Under the pieces are notes generated by a model, which saw only the letters and a program-made list of their open reading frames with translations, was not told where the DNA came from and made no database searches. A program made the translations under genes and the position numbers. Of a DNA stretch of 64,000 nucleotides, positions 32,655 through 41,470 are shown in pieces; position 1 is the first letter of the stretch, and the number at the start of each line of letters is the position of its first letter. Where the stretch lies: positions 1 through 64,000 of the forward strand of contig MNXA01000009.1 in NCBI GenBank assembly GCA_001871195.1. The letters are read 5' to 3'. This stretch comes from Zetaproteobacteria bacterium CG1_02_55_237. Its GTDB lineage: Bacteria; Pseudomonadota; Zetaproteobacteria; Mariprofundales; Mariprofundaceae.

Positions 32655-33543
32655 CAGCTAACTCCTGTCGCCCGTCCATCTGCCAGGCAGCCATGACATC
32701 ATCGTAGAAATGCGGATCATGCACGGTTGCACCACGCTGGCCGACCATCCTGGAAGCAAAGCTCTGGGCTCGCTCGGCGGTCAGCTGTAATGGCCAGTTT
32801 CTGAGCAAGCCCAACAGCATAACGGAGGCAAAGGCATCGCCGGCGCCCACGGTATCAACAACATTTAAATTTTTAGCGGGCAGAACCCGAACTGTCCGGC
32901 CACCGGGTGTAACGATCTCAGCACCCTTGGCACCATGCGTCAGAATCAAACCCTGTAGTTTATGTTCAACGATAAAAGCCTGCGCATCGCTGGGTGTAGG
33001 GGCCAGCAAGCGCATCTCATCAGTATTGAGCTTGACCCAGTCGGCATCATCCAGCAGTTGGGCTACATGCTCTTTTCGCCACCATGGCACACGCAGATTG
33101 ACATCGACAAACGCCTTGGTGGCTAACCGCCTCTTCAGGTGCACAAGCGCATGGCTGGAGGCCGCATCACGCAAGGCCAGTGAACCGTGATAGATCATGC
33201 TGCAATGGCCGGCGACGTCATCAGGCGTAATCGCATCGTACGCGCTGGGGTGAACAATGTTGTAGGCCGGCTCACCTGCCGCATTGAAGGTGATATCGAC
33301 ACGACCGGTCGGCAAGTCCTCATCGATCTGCACGCCATCGGTGCGCATACCCCATTTAAGCATGGCATCCAGAATCGAATTTCCATCTCTATCATTGCCC
33401 ACCCTGCTGATGAAACGTGGAGCCTCACCGAAAGCCTGTAAATGCCAGGCTACATTGAAGGGAGCACCACCAAGCACGCGCTCTCCGGTCGGGAAACAGT
33501 CGAACAGAACTTCTCCGAAAATGTAGGGGCTCGCGGAGTCCAT
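32647..33543 (-). CDS. Fructokinase (PfkB family)
   Basis: From ATG 33543 the product has 298 residues. The N-terminus GEVLFDCFPTGERVLGGAPFNVAWHL is the sugar-binding part of ribokinase/PfkB fructokinases. VDTVGAGDAFASVML carries the catalytic Asp and anion hole. It sits between the sucrose phosphatase and amylosucrase genes, so fructose released by amylosucrase is the natural substrate, returning fructose-6-phosphate to sucrose-phosphate synthase. The ATG overlaps the stop of the phosphatase (ATGA). Twelve further codons upstream are open but would lie within that gene. Confidence 0.87.
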   Translation of the reverse strand: MDSASPYIFGEVLFDCFPTGERVLGGAPFNVAWHLQAFGEAPRFISRVGNDRDGNSILDAMLKWGMRTDGVQIDEDLPTGRVDITFNAAGEPAYNIVHPSAYDAITPDDVAGHCSMIYHGSLALRDAASSHALVHLKRRLATKAFVDVNLRVPWWRKEHVAQLLDDADWVKLNTDEMRLLAPTPSDAQAFIVEHKLQGLILTHGAKGAEIVTPGGRTVRVLPAKNLNVVDTVGAGDAFASVMLLGLLRNWPLQLTAERAQSFASRMVGQRGATVHDPHFYDDVMAAWQMDGRQELADV

Positions 33544-34409
33544 CAGGAAAGTTCCGGCAATGCGGGCAACTGCATCCATGCGATGGTTTCAGGGTGATAA
33601 TGAGCAATACCTTCAAGCATACCGGCGGCATAGTTGCCGTTCATGCCCATCAGTCCGCCATGGGCGACATAAAGGTTCTCCAACTGTCCGCCAGCTTTGG
33701 CTTTGCTGAGCGTCTCCAGACGCACCTCATCGGAACAGTTGGCCACCAACACCGATGGAACCGGACTGACCAGCACCTCAATATCATTGCCGCTGTCGCC
33801 GCAGAAAACAGTTCCCCCAAGATCAAACCCTCTGCCTCTCATTAAAGCTCTAACAGCGTGATACTTACTTGCCCTTCTGGGCAGAATGTCGAGCAGACCG
33901 ATATTTGCAGGTTCATCAACACTCCATATCAGACGACACTGTGCTCCTGCACCTTCCAGACGCGCTTCGATCACCTGCGACAGCGCAATAGTATCGGCCT
34001 GCAGCTGCACGTAGAAACTTAGTTTACAGCGATTCTGCTTTTCAGCCTCCTGCAACTGCAATTGCTCAAGGTCAGCAAGCAAGTCCGCCAATCCGGCGTG
34101 AGTGTTACCAGCCCAATCAAGAGCTATCTCATCCTCCCAAACATCATCTTGTTGCCAGTCCCGTCCGGCAACGACCCGGTAAATCGTGGTACCGACATCG
34201 CCGATAACAAAATCCGGTACAGGAAGCTGAAAATCGGTGATGGCCTGCTCCACCAGAGAACGATGCCGACCGCTAACATAAGCAAGGCTAACCTCCGCAC
34301 GGCTTACAAGGGCGGCGAAATATTCTCTCGCTAATGGAGACTCGGGCTGCGGACCATTGGGGATCAGCGTCCGGTCAAGATCGGTGCAGATGAGCAGATG
34401 CCCGCTCAT
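33543..34409 (-). CDS. spp: Sucrose-6-phosphate phosphatase (HAD family)
   Basis: The protein has 288 residues. The HAD nucleophile motif TDLDRTLIP starts at residue 9. SGRH near 46 and GDSGNDIEVL near 200 are the motifs II and IV of the S6PP/Cof subfamily. It removes phosphate from sucrose-6-phosphate, making synthesis irreversible. Overlaps of 4 bases on one side and 3 on the other tie it to sucrose-phosphate synthase before it and fructokinase after it. All catalytic residues expected for the family are present, unlike in the HAD domain of its neighbour. Confidence 0.87.
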   Translation of the reverse strand: MSGHLLICTDLDRTLIPNGPQPESPLAREYFAALVSRAEVSLAYVSGRHRSLVEQAITDFQLPVPDFVIGDVGTTIYRVVAGRDWQQDDVWEDEIALDWAGNTHAGLADLLADLEQLQLQEAEKQNRCKLSFYVQLQADTIALSQVIEARLEGAGAQCRLIWSVDEPANIGLLDILPRRASKYHAVRALMRGRGFDLGGTVFCGDSGNDIEVLVSPVPSVLVANCSDEVRLETLSKAKAGGQLENLYVAHGGLMGMNGNYAAGMLEGIAHYHPETIAWMQLPALPELS

Positions 34410-36601
34410 TCCGCCTCCGGGGCCGCGCAGCGATTAAAGAAATCGTAATAGTCCACTGCTTCCAGTATGCCTGCCGCATGCGATTGATTGGCAAAATAAA
34501 TACCTTCAAGATTTTCAAGTTGCGACAACTCTTCATGATGCCGATTGGCCACCACCACAGCCAACGTATTCCCTCTCATCATATCCTCATCGGCACCTGA
34601 TCCGCCTGCCACCAGCACGTGATCAAGCGCAATATCAAAGCGCTGCATCACATAACGCAGAGCCTGCCCCTTGGAGGCTCGCGACGGCACGATGTCGATA
34701 TACTGACCGAAGGAATAAACCACGTTGGCGGTAATCTCCTTCTTCCTCAGCAAGGCGGTAATCTCCTCGATCGATGGTGCGTGTTGCGGATCATAAAAAT
34801 ACGAAATCTTGAACTCGCTCTGTTCGACATTGGGCTGAAGCTTCAAACCGGGCAAGCCGGACATCACCCTGCGCACACGATGCCGTTTCCAGTCGTGATC
34901 GATATGTTCAATCCAGAAATCGTCCTCGGTCAACGACTTACCGTAATGGATGCGTGTACCCATGCTGCTGATCAGAATATCCGGCTGCGGGATATGATAT
35001 TTTTTGATGACGGCCAGAGCCGAATCGATACGACGACCTGTCGCGATACCGAAGCTCACGCGCTTGCGGTTTTCTCTTACAGCATCGGAAAACCGTTGCA
35101 GGGATTCAGGATCACCCATCAGGTTCTGATCCATATCAGAAAAGATTGCCCGATCACGATAGTGCAGCGTGGCCGGCACCGGTTTCTGACTGGATGGTGA
35201 TTGATATTCAGCCTGAACATCCCCGATACAGCGAAGATACTTATCGGTATGAGCCCGCCAGGTATAGTGACGACCCACCCCATCTATGCCGTTGCGGGAA
35301 GCCTGCAACCAGCGATTGCGATCATTGAGCAGCTTCAACAGGGCATCGCGAATGGCATGGCTGTCGAGCGGATCAACCAGTTCGCCATTCTGGCAGTTGC
35401 CGATGATGTCAACCGGTCCGCCATTTTCAGTCGCCACCACGGGCAGCCCACTGGCGGCCGCTTCCAGAATAGTCAAACCGAAAGGCTCGGTCAGCGCCGG
35501 ATTCACAAAAACACCACCCGTGGATGCCGCCAGGCGATAAATATCCGGTACTTCCTCAGAGCCATGATGTTTGGGTACGGCGACCTTGCCGTAGAGATCA
35601 TAGGCGTCAATCAACACCAGAATGTTGGTCAACACCTTCTGCGCCCCCAACTCCATCTCACGGATATCGTCACGCGTGCCGGCAACGATGATCAGGTTGG
35701 CTAGCTCTTGCAGTTCCTGCGATTCGCCATAGGCCTCAAGCAACATCAGAATGTTCTTCCGATCGTCCGGTCTCGACAGAGCCAGAATCATCGGCTTCTC
35801 CGGCTGTTTCAGATAGCGCTGCAGCTGCCCGGCAAATGCAATCTTCTCGTTCTTGACCGGTGGATGGAACTGTTTCATATCCGTACCCGGAGGAATCACC
35901 TCCATGCGCTTGGGATCATAGTAGTGATAGAGCTCGTACTGCTCCTCGATTTCGTTGCGGGTACTGGTGACAACCAGTGCTGCATGGGCCAGCACCTCCT
36001 CTTCAGCATCGATGCGGCGTTTGATGTTGTAAGTGCTCTCAATCTCTTCGTGTGACAACCCCTTGGCCAACAACTGCTTACGCTTGTCACGACCCAGCGA
36101 ATGTCCGGTATGGATGAGCGGAACGCCCAACAGGTTGGCAAGTCTGACGCCGACGTAACCGGCATCGGCATAATGGCTGTGGATCGCATCCGGCATGCGC
36201 TCCTGCTCATTCAGCCACAGGAGAAGATTGTCCATGAAGCTATCGAGATGATCCCACAACTGTTCTTTCGCAAGGTACCCCTCGGGACCGGCATCGATGC
36301 GCACAATACGTGCCTTGGGAGAAAGTACTTCGACGGGAGCGGCATAATCCTCGCTGACGCCGGCATCAACGATGCGGCGTGTGACCAGATCCACCCTTTC
36401 GACTTCATCATGCTCGGCAAGGCTGCGGGCCAGATCGAGGACATACTTGGTCTGTCCGCCGGTATCGGCATCGCGACCAAGTTCAAGGTCATGGCCGCGA
36501 ATCAATCCGTGTATGCTGATCAGCAGCAGATATTGTTTGTCTTTAACGGTCTTCAATCTCTCCTCCCGTATGGGGTGAATACACGCAACATCAGGTTTCA
36601 A
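34406..36601 (-). CDS. sps: Sucrose-phosphate synthase with degenerate HAD domain
   Basis: The protein has 731 residues. The GT4 glycosyltransferase domain (about 20-460) has the N-terminal loop HGLIRGHDLELGRDADTGGQ typical of SPS, HSHYADAGYVG and GHSLGRDK, and the donor motif EPFGLTILEAAASGLPVVAT. It joins UDP-glucose to fructose-6-phosphate. Residues 480-720 are a sucrose-phosphatase-like domain in which the usual DxDxT is DMDQN (Asp489, Asp491, Asn493). The Thr is lost, so this domain is probably structural, as in plant SPS, with real phosphatase activity supplied by the next gene. Translation is coupled by overlaps to galU and to the phosphatase. Confidence 0.9.
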   Translation of the reverse strand: MKPDVACIHPIREERLKTVKDKQYLLLISIHGLIRGHDLELGRDADTGGQTKYVLDLARSLAEHDEVERVDLVTRRIVDAGVSEDYAAPVEVLSPKARIVRIDAGPEGYLAKEQLWDHLDSFMDNLLLWLNEQERMPDAIHSHYADAGYVGVRLANLLGVPLIHTGHSLGRDKRKQLLAKGLSHEEIESTYNIKRRIDAEEEVLAHAALVVTSTRNEIEEQYELYHYYDPKRMEVIPPGTDMKQFHPPVKNEKIAFAGQLQRYLKQPEKPMILALSRPDDRKNILMLLEAYGESQELQELANLIIVAGTRDDIREMELGAQKVLTNILVLIDAYDLYGKVAVPKHHGSEEVPDIYRLAASTGGVFVNPALTEPFGLTILEAAASGLPVVATENGGPVDIIGNCQNGELVDPLDSHAIRDALLKLLNDRNRWLQASRNGIDGVGRHYTWRAHTDKYLRCIGDVQAEYQSPSSQKPVPATLHYRDRAIFSDMDQNLMGDPESLQRFSDAVRENRKRVSFGIATGRRIDSALAVIKKYHIPQPDILISSMGTRIHYGKSLTEDDFWIEHIDHDWKRHRVRRVMSGLPGLKLQPNVEQSEFKISYFYDPQHAPSIEEITALLRKKEITANVVYSFGQYIDIVPSRASKGQALRYVMQRFDIALDHVLVAGGSGADEDMMRGNTLAVVVANRHHEELSQLENLEGIYFANQSHAAGILEAVDYYDFFNRCAAPEAE

Positions 36602-37473
36602 TTCGCCGGCTTCACATGCTCGAAAAAGAAATTGGTGGCCTCGATAAAACCCTCAATACTGCCGCAATCAAATCGACGTCCCTTAAAACGGTAGCCGATC
36701 ACCCTCCCCTCACGGGCTTGCTCCATGAGTGCATCGGTAAGCTGCACCTCTCCGCCCTTCCCCTTTGGGGTGGCCCGCAGAATATCGAAGATGTCCGGGG
36801 TCAAAATGTAGCGCCCAATGACGGCCAGATTGGAAGGTGCTTCATCAATGGATGGCTTTTCCACCATACCGTTGATGCGAATGAGTCCATCATCCATCTC
36901 ATCCCCACTGATAATGCCGTACTTGCTGACATCTTCCGCTGGAACTTCCTCAATGGCCACAATGCTGCACCTGTATTGTTCATAGAGCTTTGCCATCTGG
37001 CCCATCACGCCATCACCGGCGTTGTAGCAAAGATCATCGGCCAGAATCACGCCGAACGGCTGGTTACCGATCAGCGGTTCACCTGTGAGGACGGCATCTC
37101 CGAGACCGCGCATCTGGGTCTGACGCACATAGGTGAATGTGCATTGGTCGATCAGCAAACGAATACTCTTCAGGTAAAGCTCCTTGCTCGTGCCGCTGAT
37201 CTGGTCTTCCAGTTCATAGGTAACATCAAAATGATCCTCTATCGCACGTTTGTTGCGCCCTGTCACAAAGGCCATATTGCTCATTCCGGCTTGCAGCGCT
37301 TCCTCAACCCCGTATTGGATCAAGGGTGTGGTAACCACGGGCAACATCTCCTTGGGCTGCGCCTTGGTGGCGGGAAGAAAGCGTGTGCCGTAACCGGCAA
37401 CGGGAAACAGGCATTTGCGGATCAATCCGCCCGACCGTTCATTTTGCGTTCGTGTGTCATCTGAATGTGCCAT
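36598..37473 (-). CDS. galU: UTP-glucose-1-phosphate uridylyltransferase
   Basis: The protein has 291 residues and makes UDP-glucose, the donor for sucrose-phosphate synthase. The N-terminus KCLFPVAGYGTRFLPATKAQPKEM carries the nucleotide loop and catalytic Arg/Lys; the rest follows GalU closely (FGVILADDL, EKPS, DCGSIEGF). It is the first intact gene of the sucrose operon. Its ribosome binding site (GGAAGAAGG) lies inside the last codons of the ectA remnant, 3 bases before the ATG region, so both share a transcript. A second housekeeping galU could exist elsewhere. Confidence 0.93.
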   Translation of the reverse strand: MAHSDDTRTQNERSGGLIRKCLFPVAGYGTRFLPATKAQPKEMLPVVTTPLIQYGVEEALQAGMSNMAFVTGRNKRAIEDHFDVTYELEDQISGTSKELYLKSIRLLIDQCTFTYVRQTQMRGLGDAVLTGEPLIGNQPFGVILADDLCYNAGDGVMGQMAKLYEQYRCSIVAIEEVPAEDVSKYGIISGDEMDDGLIRINGMVEKPSIDEAPSNLAVIGRYILTPDIFDILRATPKGKGGEVQLTDALMEQAREGRVIGYRFKGRRFDCGSIEGFIEATNFFFEHVKPAN

Positions 37474-37476
37474 CGT

Positions 37477-37752
37477 TCACCTTCTTCCAATCAGGGTTTT
37501 TCTAACCGAATCGATCATTCGCTCAGGGAGAATGTGGGCTGACATAAAGGCAACAATGTTATTGCCTTGTTCGGCCACCACGCAGGTTGAAGCGAAATGT
37601 TCGCAGAGAATCAGATAACATTGCCGGGAACTGATGCCCACTCCCCCACACAGCTGAAAAAGCTTACGGACTACCTGGCTGTCGTTGGCAGTCGGTGAGC
37701 GGAAGATAAAACGGTCCGTTTCCCCAATGGTCTGATGACTTTCGGCAAGCAT
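37477..37752 (-). pseudogene. ectA: ectA (diaminobutyrate acetyltransferase) 5' remnant
   Basis: The frame has 91 codons. Residues 14-78 follow EctA: FIFRSPTANDSQVV, then CYLILCEHFASTCVVAEQ and FMSAHILPER. EctA carries out the second step of ectoine synthesis and is normally about 170-190 residues; after PER the expected acetyl-CoA-binding half is missing, and the frame runs through unrelated codons to a stop just before galU. The acetyl-CoA site is lost, so it cannot work as EctA. AGAGG precedes the ATG. The remnant keeps the start and probably the promoter of an old osmotically controlled ectoine operon, now used for galU and the sucrose genes (inference). Confidence 0.72.
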
Positions 37753-37755
37753 TAA

Positions 37756-37770
37756 CCTCTAGCTTAGAGG
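37756..37770. promoter_or_regulatory. Inverted repeat over the ectA-remnant ribosome binding site
   Basis: CCTCTA-GCT-TAGAGG is a perfect 6-bp inverted repeat ending 3 bases from the remnant's ATG. It could be an operator for the sucrose operon, or a small RNA hairpin masking the ribosome binding site. It matches no consensus I can name. Confidence 0.4.
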
Positions 37771-37824
37771 CTGAATCCCATAATGCAATATGAAGGCCCT
37801 GTACTGGAAATAATACAAAGGTAA

Positions 37825-39066
37825 TCAATCCAGCATGTGTGAAACCACCCCATCAGCAAGTTTGGGCTCAAACCAGGTGGATTTCGGCGGCATGACCTCA
37901 CCCGAATCGGCCACAGCCATCAGATCGGTCATCGAGGTCGGGAACATGGAGAAGGCGACGGCCATCTCGCCGCTGTCCACGCGCTTTTCAAGCTCCTCCA
38001 GCCCACGAATGCCACCGATGAAATCGATGCGTGTATCGCGGCGCGGGTCGGAGATACCCAGTAGCGGTTCGATCAGATTGGCAGCCAGCAGGCTTACATC
38101 AAGGCGCGCCACCGGGTCGTCATGCGGAATAAGTTCGTCCCAGATGGACAGTGCATACCAGTTGCCGGCCAGATACATACCGAACGTCCCTGCTCCCTGC
38201 GGATGCACCGGTACATCGGATAACTCGATATCGAAAGACTCTGCAACCTTGGCGAGAAAACCGTTGGGCTGCATGCCTTTCAGATCGCGAATCACGCGGT
38301 TGTAATCGAGAATATGCATCTGATCATGCGGGAAAATAACACTTAAAAAATAGCTATATAGCTCATCTCCTGAATGTTTCGGATTAGAGGCCTTGCGGGA
38401 TGCGGCAACGCGCGAAGCTGCTGCGGAACGGTGATGCCCATCGGCCACATAAAGCGCATCCATAGCCTCAAATGCCGTGCTGATGGCTTCTATCTGAACT
38501 GCATCGCGAATCACCCACAAGGTATGCTGCACACCGCTGTCGGCGGTAACATCCATGTCGGGTGCACCCTTGGCAACATCGGCAAGGATACCATCCACAA
38601 CCGCATTGGCCGGATAGACAAGGAACACCGGGCCGGTTTGCGCGCCTAGAGCCTCAATCTGCCTCACACGGTCATCTTCCTTGGCCGGGCGGGTAAACTC
38701 ATGCTTCTTGATGCGTTCCGCGTCGTAGGCCTCTACAGAGGCTGCTGCGGCAATGCCTGTCTGCACATGACTGCCCATCACCAGACGATAGACGTAGTAG
38801 CACGGTGCATCATCCTGAACGAGCACGCCTTGTGACATCATGCGCTGAAAATTCTCGGCCGACTTGGCATACACCGATGCATCGTAGGGATCGATATCCT
38901 CCGGCAGATCAATCTCGGCCTTGGAAACATGCAGGAAGCTCCATGGCTTGCCGACCGTCCGCTCCCTCGCCTCACCGCTGCTTAATACATCATAGGGCGG
39001 TGCAAGCACTGCATCGGCGTGCTCAGGTGCCGGTCTGAGAGCTGCAAAGGGACGAATTAACGGCAT
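37825..39066 (-). CDS. DUF1015 family protein
   Basis: From ATG 39066 (GAGGAG 5 bases upstream) the product has 413 residues. It begins PLIRPFAALRPAPEHADAVLAPPYDV and contains ADGHHRSAAA, the two hallmarks of DUF1015. The family is widespread and has been linked by some annotations to a HipA-like or SpoIID-unrelated fold, without an established reaction. No signal peptide or membrane segment is seen. It is divergent in sense from nothing nearby and follows the DUF455 gene on the same strand at 89 bases. I cannot say what it does. Confidence 0.85.
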   Translation of the reverse strand: MPLIRPFAALRPAPEHADAVLAPPYDVLSSGEARERTVGKPWSFLHVSKAEIDLPEDIDPYDASVYAKSAENFQRMMSQGVLVQDDAPCYYVYRLVMGSHVQTGIAAAASVEAYDAERIKKHEFTRPAKEDDRVRQIEALGAQTGPVFLVYPANAVVDGILADVAKGAPDMDVTADSGVQHTLWVIRDAVQIEAISTAFEAMDALYVADGHHRSAAASRVAASRKASNPKHSGDELYSYFLSVIFPHDQMHILDYNRVIRDLKGMQPNGFLAKVAESFDIELSDVPVHPQGAGTFGMYLAGNWYALSIWDELIPHDDPVARLDVSLLAANLIEPLLGISDPRRDTRIDFIGGIRGLEELEKRVDSGEMAVAFSMFPTSMTDLMAVADSGEVMPPKSTWFEPKLADGVVSHMLD

Positions 39067-39155
39067 GGGAACTCCTCGAATCTTCAAACAACGGGTGTGC
39101 TGTGGGTGGGCCCGACAAGCGGCGGGATGATAGCAGAGTGCTTCAGACAGACCAC

Positions 39156-39944
39156 TTAAATCAACCTGTCCAATTCAGACTTGCTGAAGCCTGCCTGTTC
39201 GCGTGCCTCAAGATTAAAAGGTCCGAACAAACCCCTCGGATAATAATGTTCAAGCAGTGTAAAAAAGGTTTGTTCAGCATCCAGACCACGTTGCTCGCAG
39301 CAATAGCGAAACCAGCGGTTACCGATCTCCACATGACCGATTTCATCGCGCAGGATGATGCCCAGCAAACTTACCGCATGATGGTCGCCCGCCTGGGTAA
39401 GCTTCTCCATGATACCAGGGGTGACATCAAGACCACGGGCTTCGAGCACCCTTGGCACCAACGCCATGCGATGCAACACATCATGTGCAGTTCTTTCGCA
39501 CATCTCCCACAAGCTGCCATGCGCATCGAAATCACCGTAATCGGCACCAAGATGTCGCAAATGGGCACGAATCAACTCAAAGTGATAGGCCTCCTCCTGC
39601 GCCACCCGCATCCAGTCACGGTAAAAGGTCTCCGGCATGTCTGGGAAGCGCTGCACTGCGTCCAGCGCCAGATTGATGGCATTGAACTCGATGTGGCCGA
39701 TGGCATGCATCATGATAACCCGACCTTCCAGCGTGCCGAAGCCGCGCTTGGCCACCTTAGCGCCGCCAACCAGTCTCGGTCGCTCCGGCCTGCCCGGCGA
39801 TGCAACAGGTAAGGGGTTTCCGAAATCAGCAAGCTCGAGCGAACCATCAGACAAACCGCGTGCGGCAAGGCGAGTGAGGTGGATTTTTTCATCCACATCG
39901 GGGGTTTGCAGAGCTTGCCTGACGAGGCTAAAAAAACTGCTCAT
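39156..39944 (-). CDS. DUF455 ferritin-like protein
   Basis: From ATG 39944 the product has 262 residues. Helices with EFNAINLALDAV, AQEEAYHFELIRAHL and LRDEIGHVEIGNRWF supply the Glu/His pattern of a ferritin-like di-iron four-helix bundle, as in DUF455 proteins and distantly MiaE, the tRNA hydroxylase. An oxidase or hydroxylase role is plausible but unproven. AGAGAG lies upstream of the start; an in-frame start 13 codons earlier is less supported. It is divergent from tolB across 111 bases. Confidence 0.8.
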   Translation of the reverse strand: MSSFFSLVRQALQTPDVDEKIHLTRLAARGLSDGSLELADFGNPLPVASPGRPERPRLVGGAKVAKRGFGTLEGRVIMMHAIGHIEFNAINLALDAVQRFPDMPETFYRDWMRVAQEEAYHFELIRAHLRHLGADYGDFDAHGSLWEMCERTAHDVLHRMALVPRVLEARGLDVTPGIMEKLTQAGDHHAVSLLGIILRDEIGHVEIGNRWFRYCCEQRGLDAEQTFFTLLEHYYPRGLFGPFNLEAREQAGFSKSELDRLI

Positions 39945-40055
39945 ACGCGCATCTCTCTTGCCTGATTCCCAGATATGGCGCAACGAATAAAGCGCGCGCC
40001 TTTTACTCCTGAATGGCGCTTGCTTTCTCCCTGCTTGCTGGCTAGAAAACGGCCC

Positions 40056-41315
40056 ATGCGAATTATCGGTTTCCTGTTACTCATCCTTATCCCTTTCCTC
40101 TCCCCTGCTGCGGAATTTGAAATTTTCCAGTCCGGCTATCAACCCCTGAAGCTTGCCTGGATGAGCGATGCTGATGGCGCCGATGCCGCTGATCTGAAAA
40201 CCATCCATGGCATCGTGGCAAATGATCTGCAATCCAGCCGCTCCTTTATGGTGCTTAATCCATTCAGTTATCTGGCCGATATCGGGCAGGTCCGTAAAAG
40301 CGTGGATTATGGCGACTGGCGCATCATCGGCACAGACATTCTGGCCTTTACCCATCTCAGAAAGGCTGGCGCACAATGGAATGCCGATATCGAGGTACAC
40401 GACCCTTTCCGCAACAAGCTACTGTCGAAAATCACCTTGACCTACAACGGCGCCTCTATACGCCCACTGGCCCACTACATCGCCAACTATATCTATCGCG
40501 CTGCCACGGGCATTCCGGGTTACTTCGACAGCCATATCCTGTATGTCAGCAAGCATGGCAAAACAGCCGATCTTGTCTACATGGATCAGGACAGTGCGAA
40601 CCGCCAACTGGTCGGCCGAAACTTCACCCTGCTGCTGTCGCCCGACCTTTCGCCGGACAACAATCTGGTCGCCCTGAACACCTATGTCGATAATCATCCT
40701 CGCCTTGAGACCTTCGACCTTAGCCTCGGGCAGCGCCGTACCTTTGGCGATTTTCAGGGCCTGAACAGCACCCCTGCATGGTCTCCCGACGGACGCTATA
40801 TTGCCGCCACGCTATCCTATACGGGTTACACGCAACTTCACTTGTTCGACACCAAAACACGCAAGTGGAGCCAGTTGACCCATCACAAGGGCATCGACAC
40901 CTCGCCAAGCTGGTCACCGGATGGAAAACACATCGCATTTACCAGCGACCGCAGCGGCACACCGCAGGTCTATAAAATACGCCTGAGCGATGGCAAGGTG
41001 GATCGTATCTCGATGGAGGGCCCTTACAACACCTCTCCTGCCTGGTCACCAACCGGTGATCGCATCGCATTTATCGCCCTGAAAAACTGGCAGTACGCCC
41101 TGGCCACCATGCGCGATGACGGCAGCGATGTGCACTATCTGATCACGGGCGGACAGGTGGACTCGCCGACATGGGCACCGAATGCACAGATGCTGTTGTT
41201 TTCGCGTACTGTTGAGGGTGTACGCAGGGTGTACCGGGTACCGAGCTGGGGGGGCGTGGCAGAACCATTGACCAGCGCGAGGGAGGATGCATCCGATCCT
41301 GTCTGGTCACATTAA
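40056..41315 (+). CDS. tolB: Tol-Pal system beta-propeller protein TolB
   Basis: From ATG 40056 the product has 419 residues. A signal peptide (RIIGFLLLILIPFLSPA) leads to the TolB N-terminal domain and then a six-bladed propeller with the repeated SWSPDGKHIAFTSDRSG motif (blades from about residue 205). TolB is periplasmic, binds Pal, and helps keep the outer membrane attached during division. It is followed by pal and cpoB in the classical order; tolQRA are not in the window. The earlier in-frame start at 39975 would hide the signal peptide and is rejected. Confidence 0.93.
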   Translation: MRIIGFLLLILIPFLSPAAEFEIFQSGYQPLKLAWMSDADGADAADLKTIHGIVANDLQSSRSFMVLNPFSYLADIGQVRKSVDYGDWRIIGTDILAFTHLRKAGAQWNADIEVHDPFRNKLLSKITLTYNGASIRPLAHYIANYIYRAATGIPGYFDSHILYVSKHGKTADLVYMDQDSANRQLVGRNFTLLLSPDLSPDNNLVALNTYVDNHPRLETFDLSLGQRRTFGDFQGLNSTPAWSPDGRYIAATLSYTGYTQLHLFDTKTRKWSQLTHHKGIDTSPSWSPDGKHIAFTSDRSGTPQVYKIRLSDGKVDRISMEGPYNTSPAWSPTGDRIAFIALKNWQYALATMRDDGSDVHYLITGGQVDSPTWAPNAQMLLFSRTVEGVRRVYRVPSWGGVAEPLTSAREDASDPVWSH

Positions 41316-41470
41316 CTGTATCCGCGGGGTGATGCTTCATCGCACATTGAGCATGTCACCAAAGCCGTGCTAGGGTGGCAAGTTGGTGGATGATAAAACC
41401 ACAAAAGCGTTGTATGATGCGGTAATTAACGCCGCACGGTTTGAACAGGTTTAAATAAATGGAGGAAATT
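41316..41470. promoter_or_regulatory. tolB-pal gap, possible pal promoter
   Basis: These 155 bases contain TTGTATGAT near 41409-41417, whose TATGAT part would suit a -10 hexamer. No convincing -35 is seen. A strong GGAGGAAATT ribosome binding site ends the gap before pal. Confidence 0.3.
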
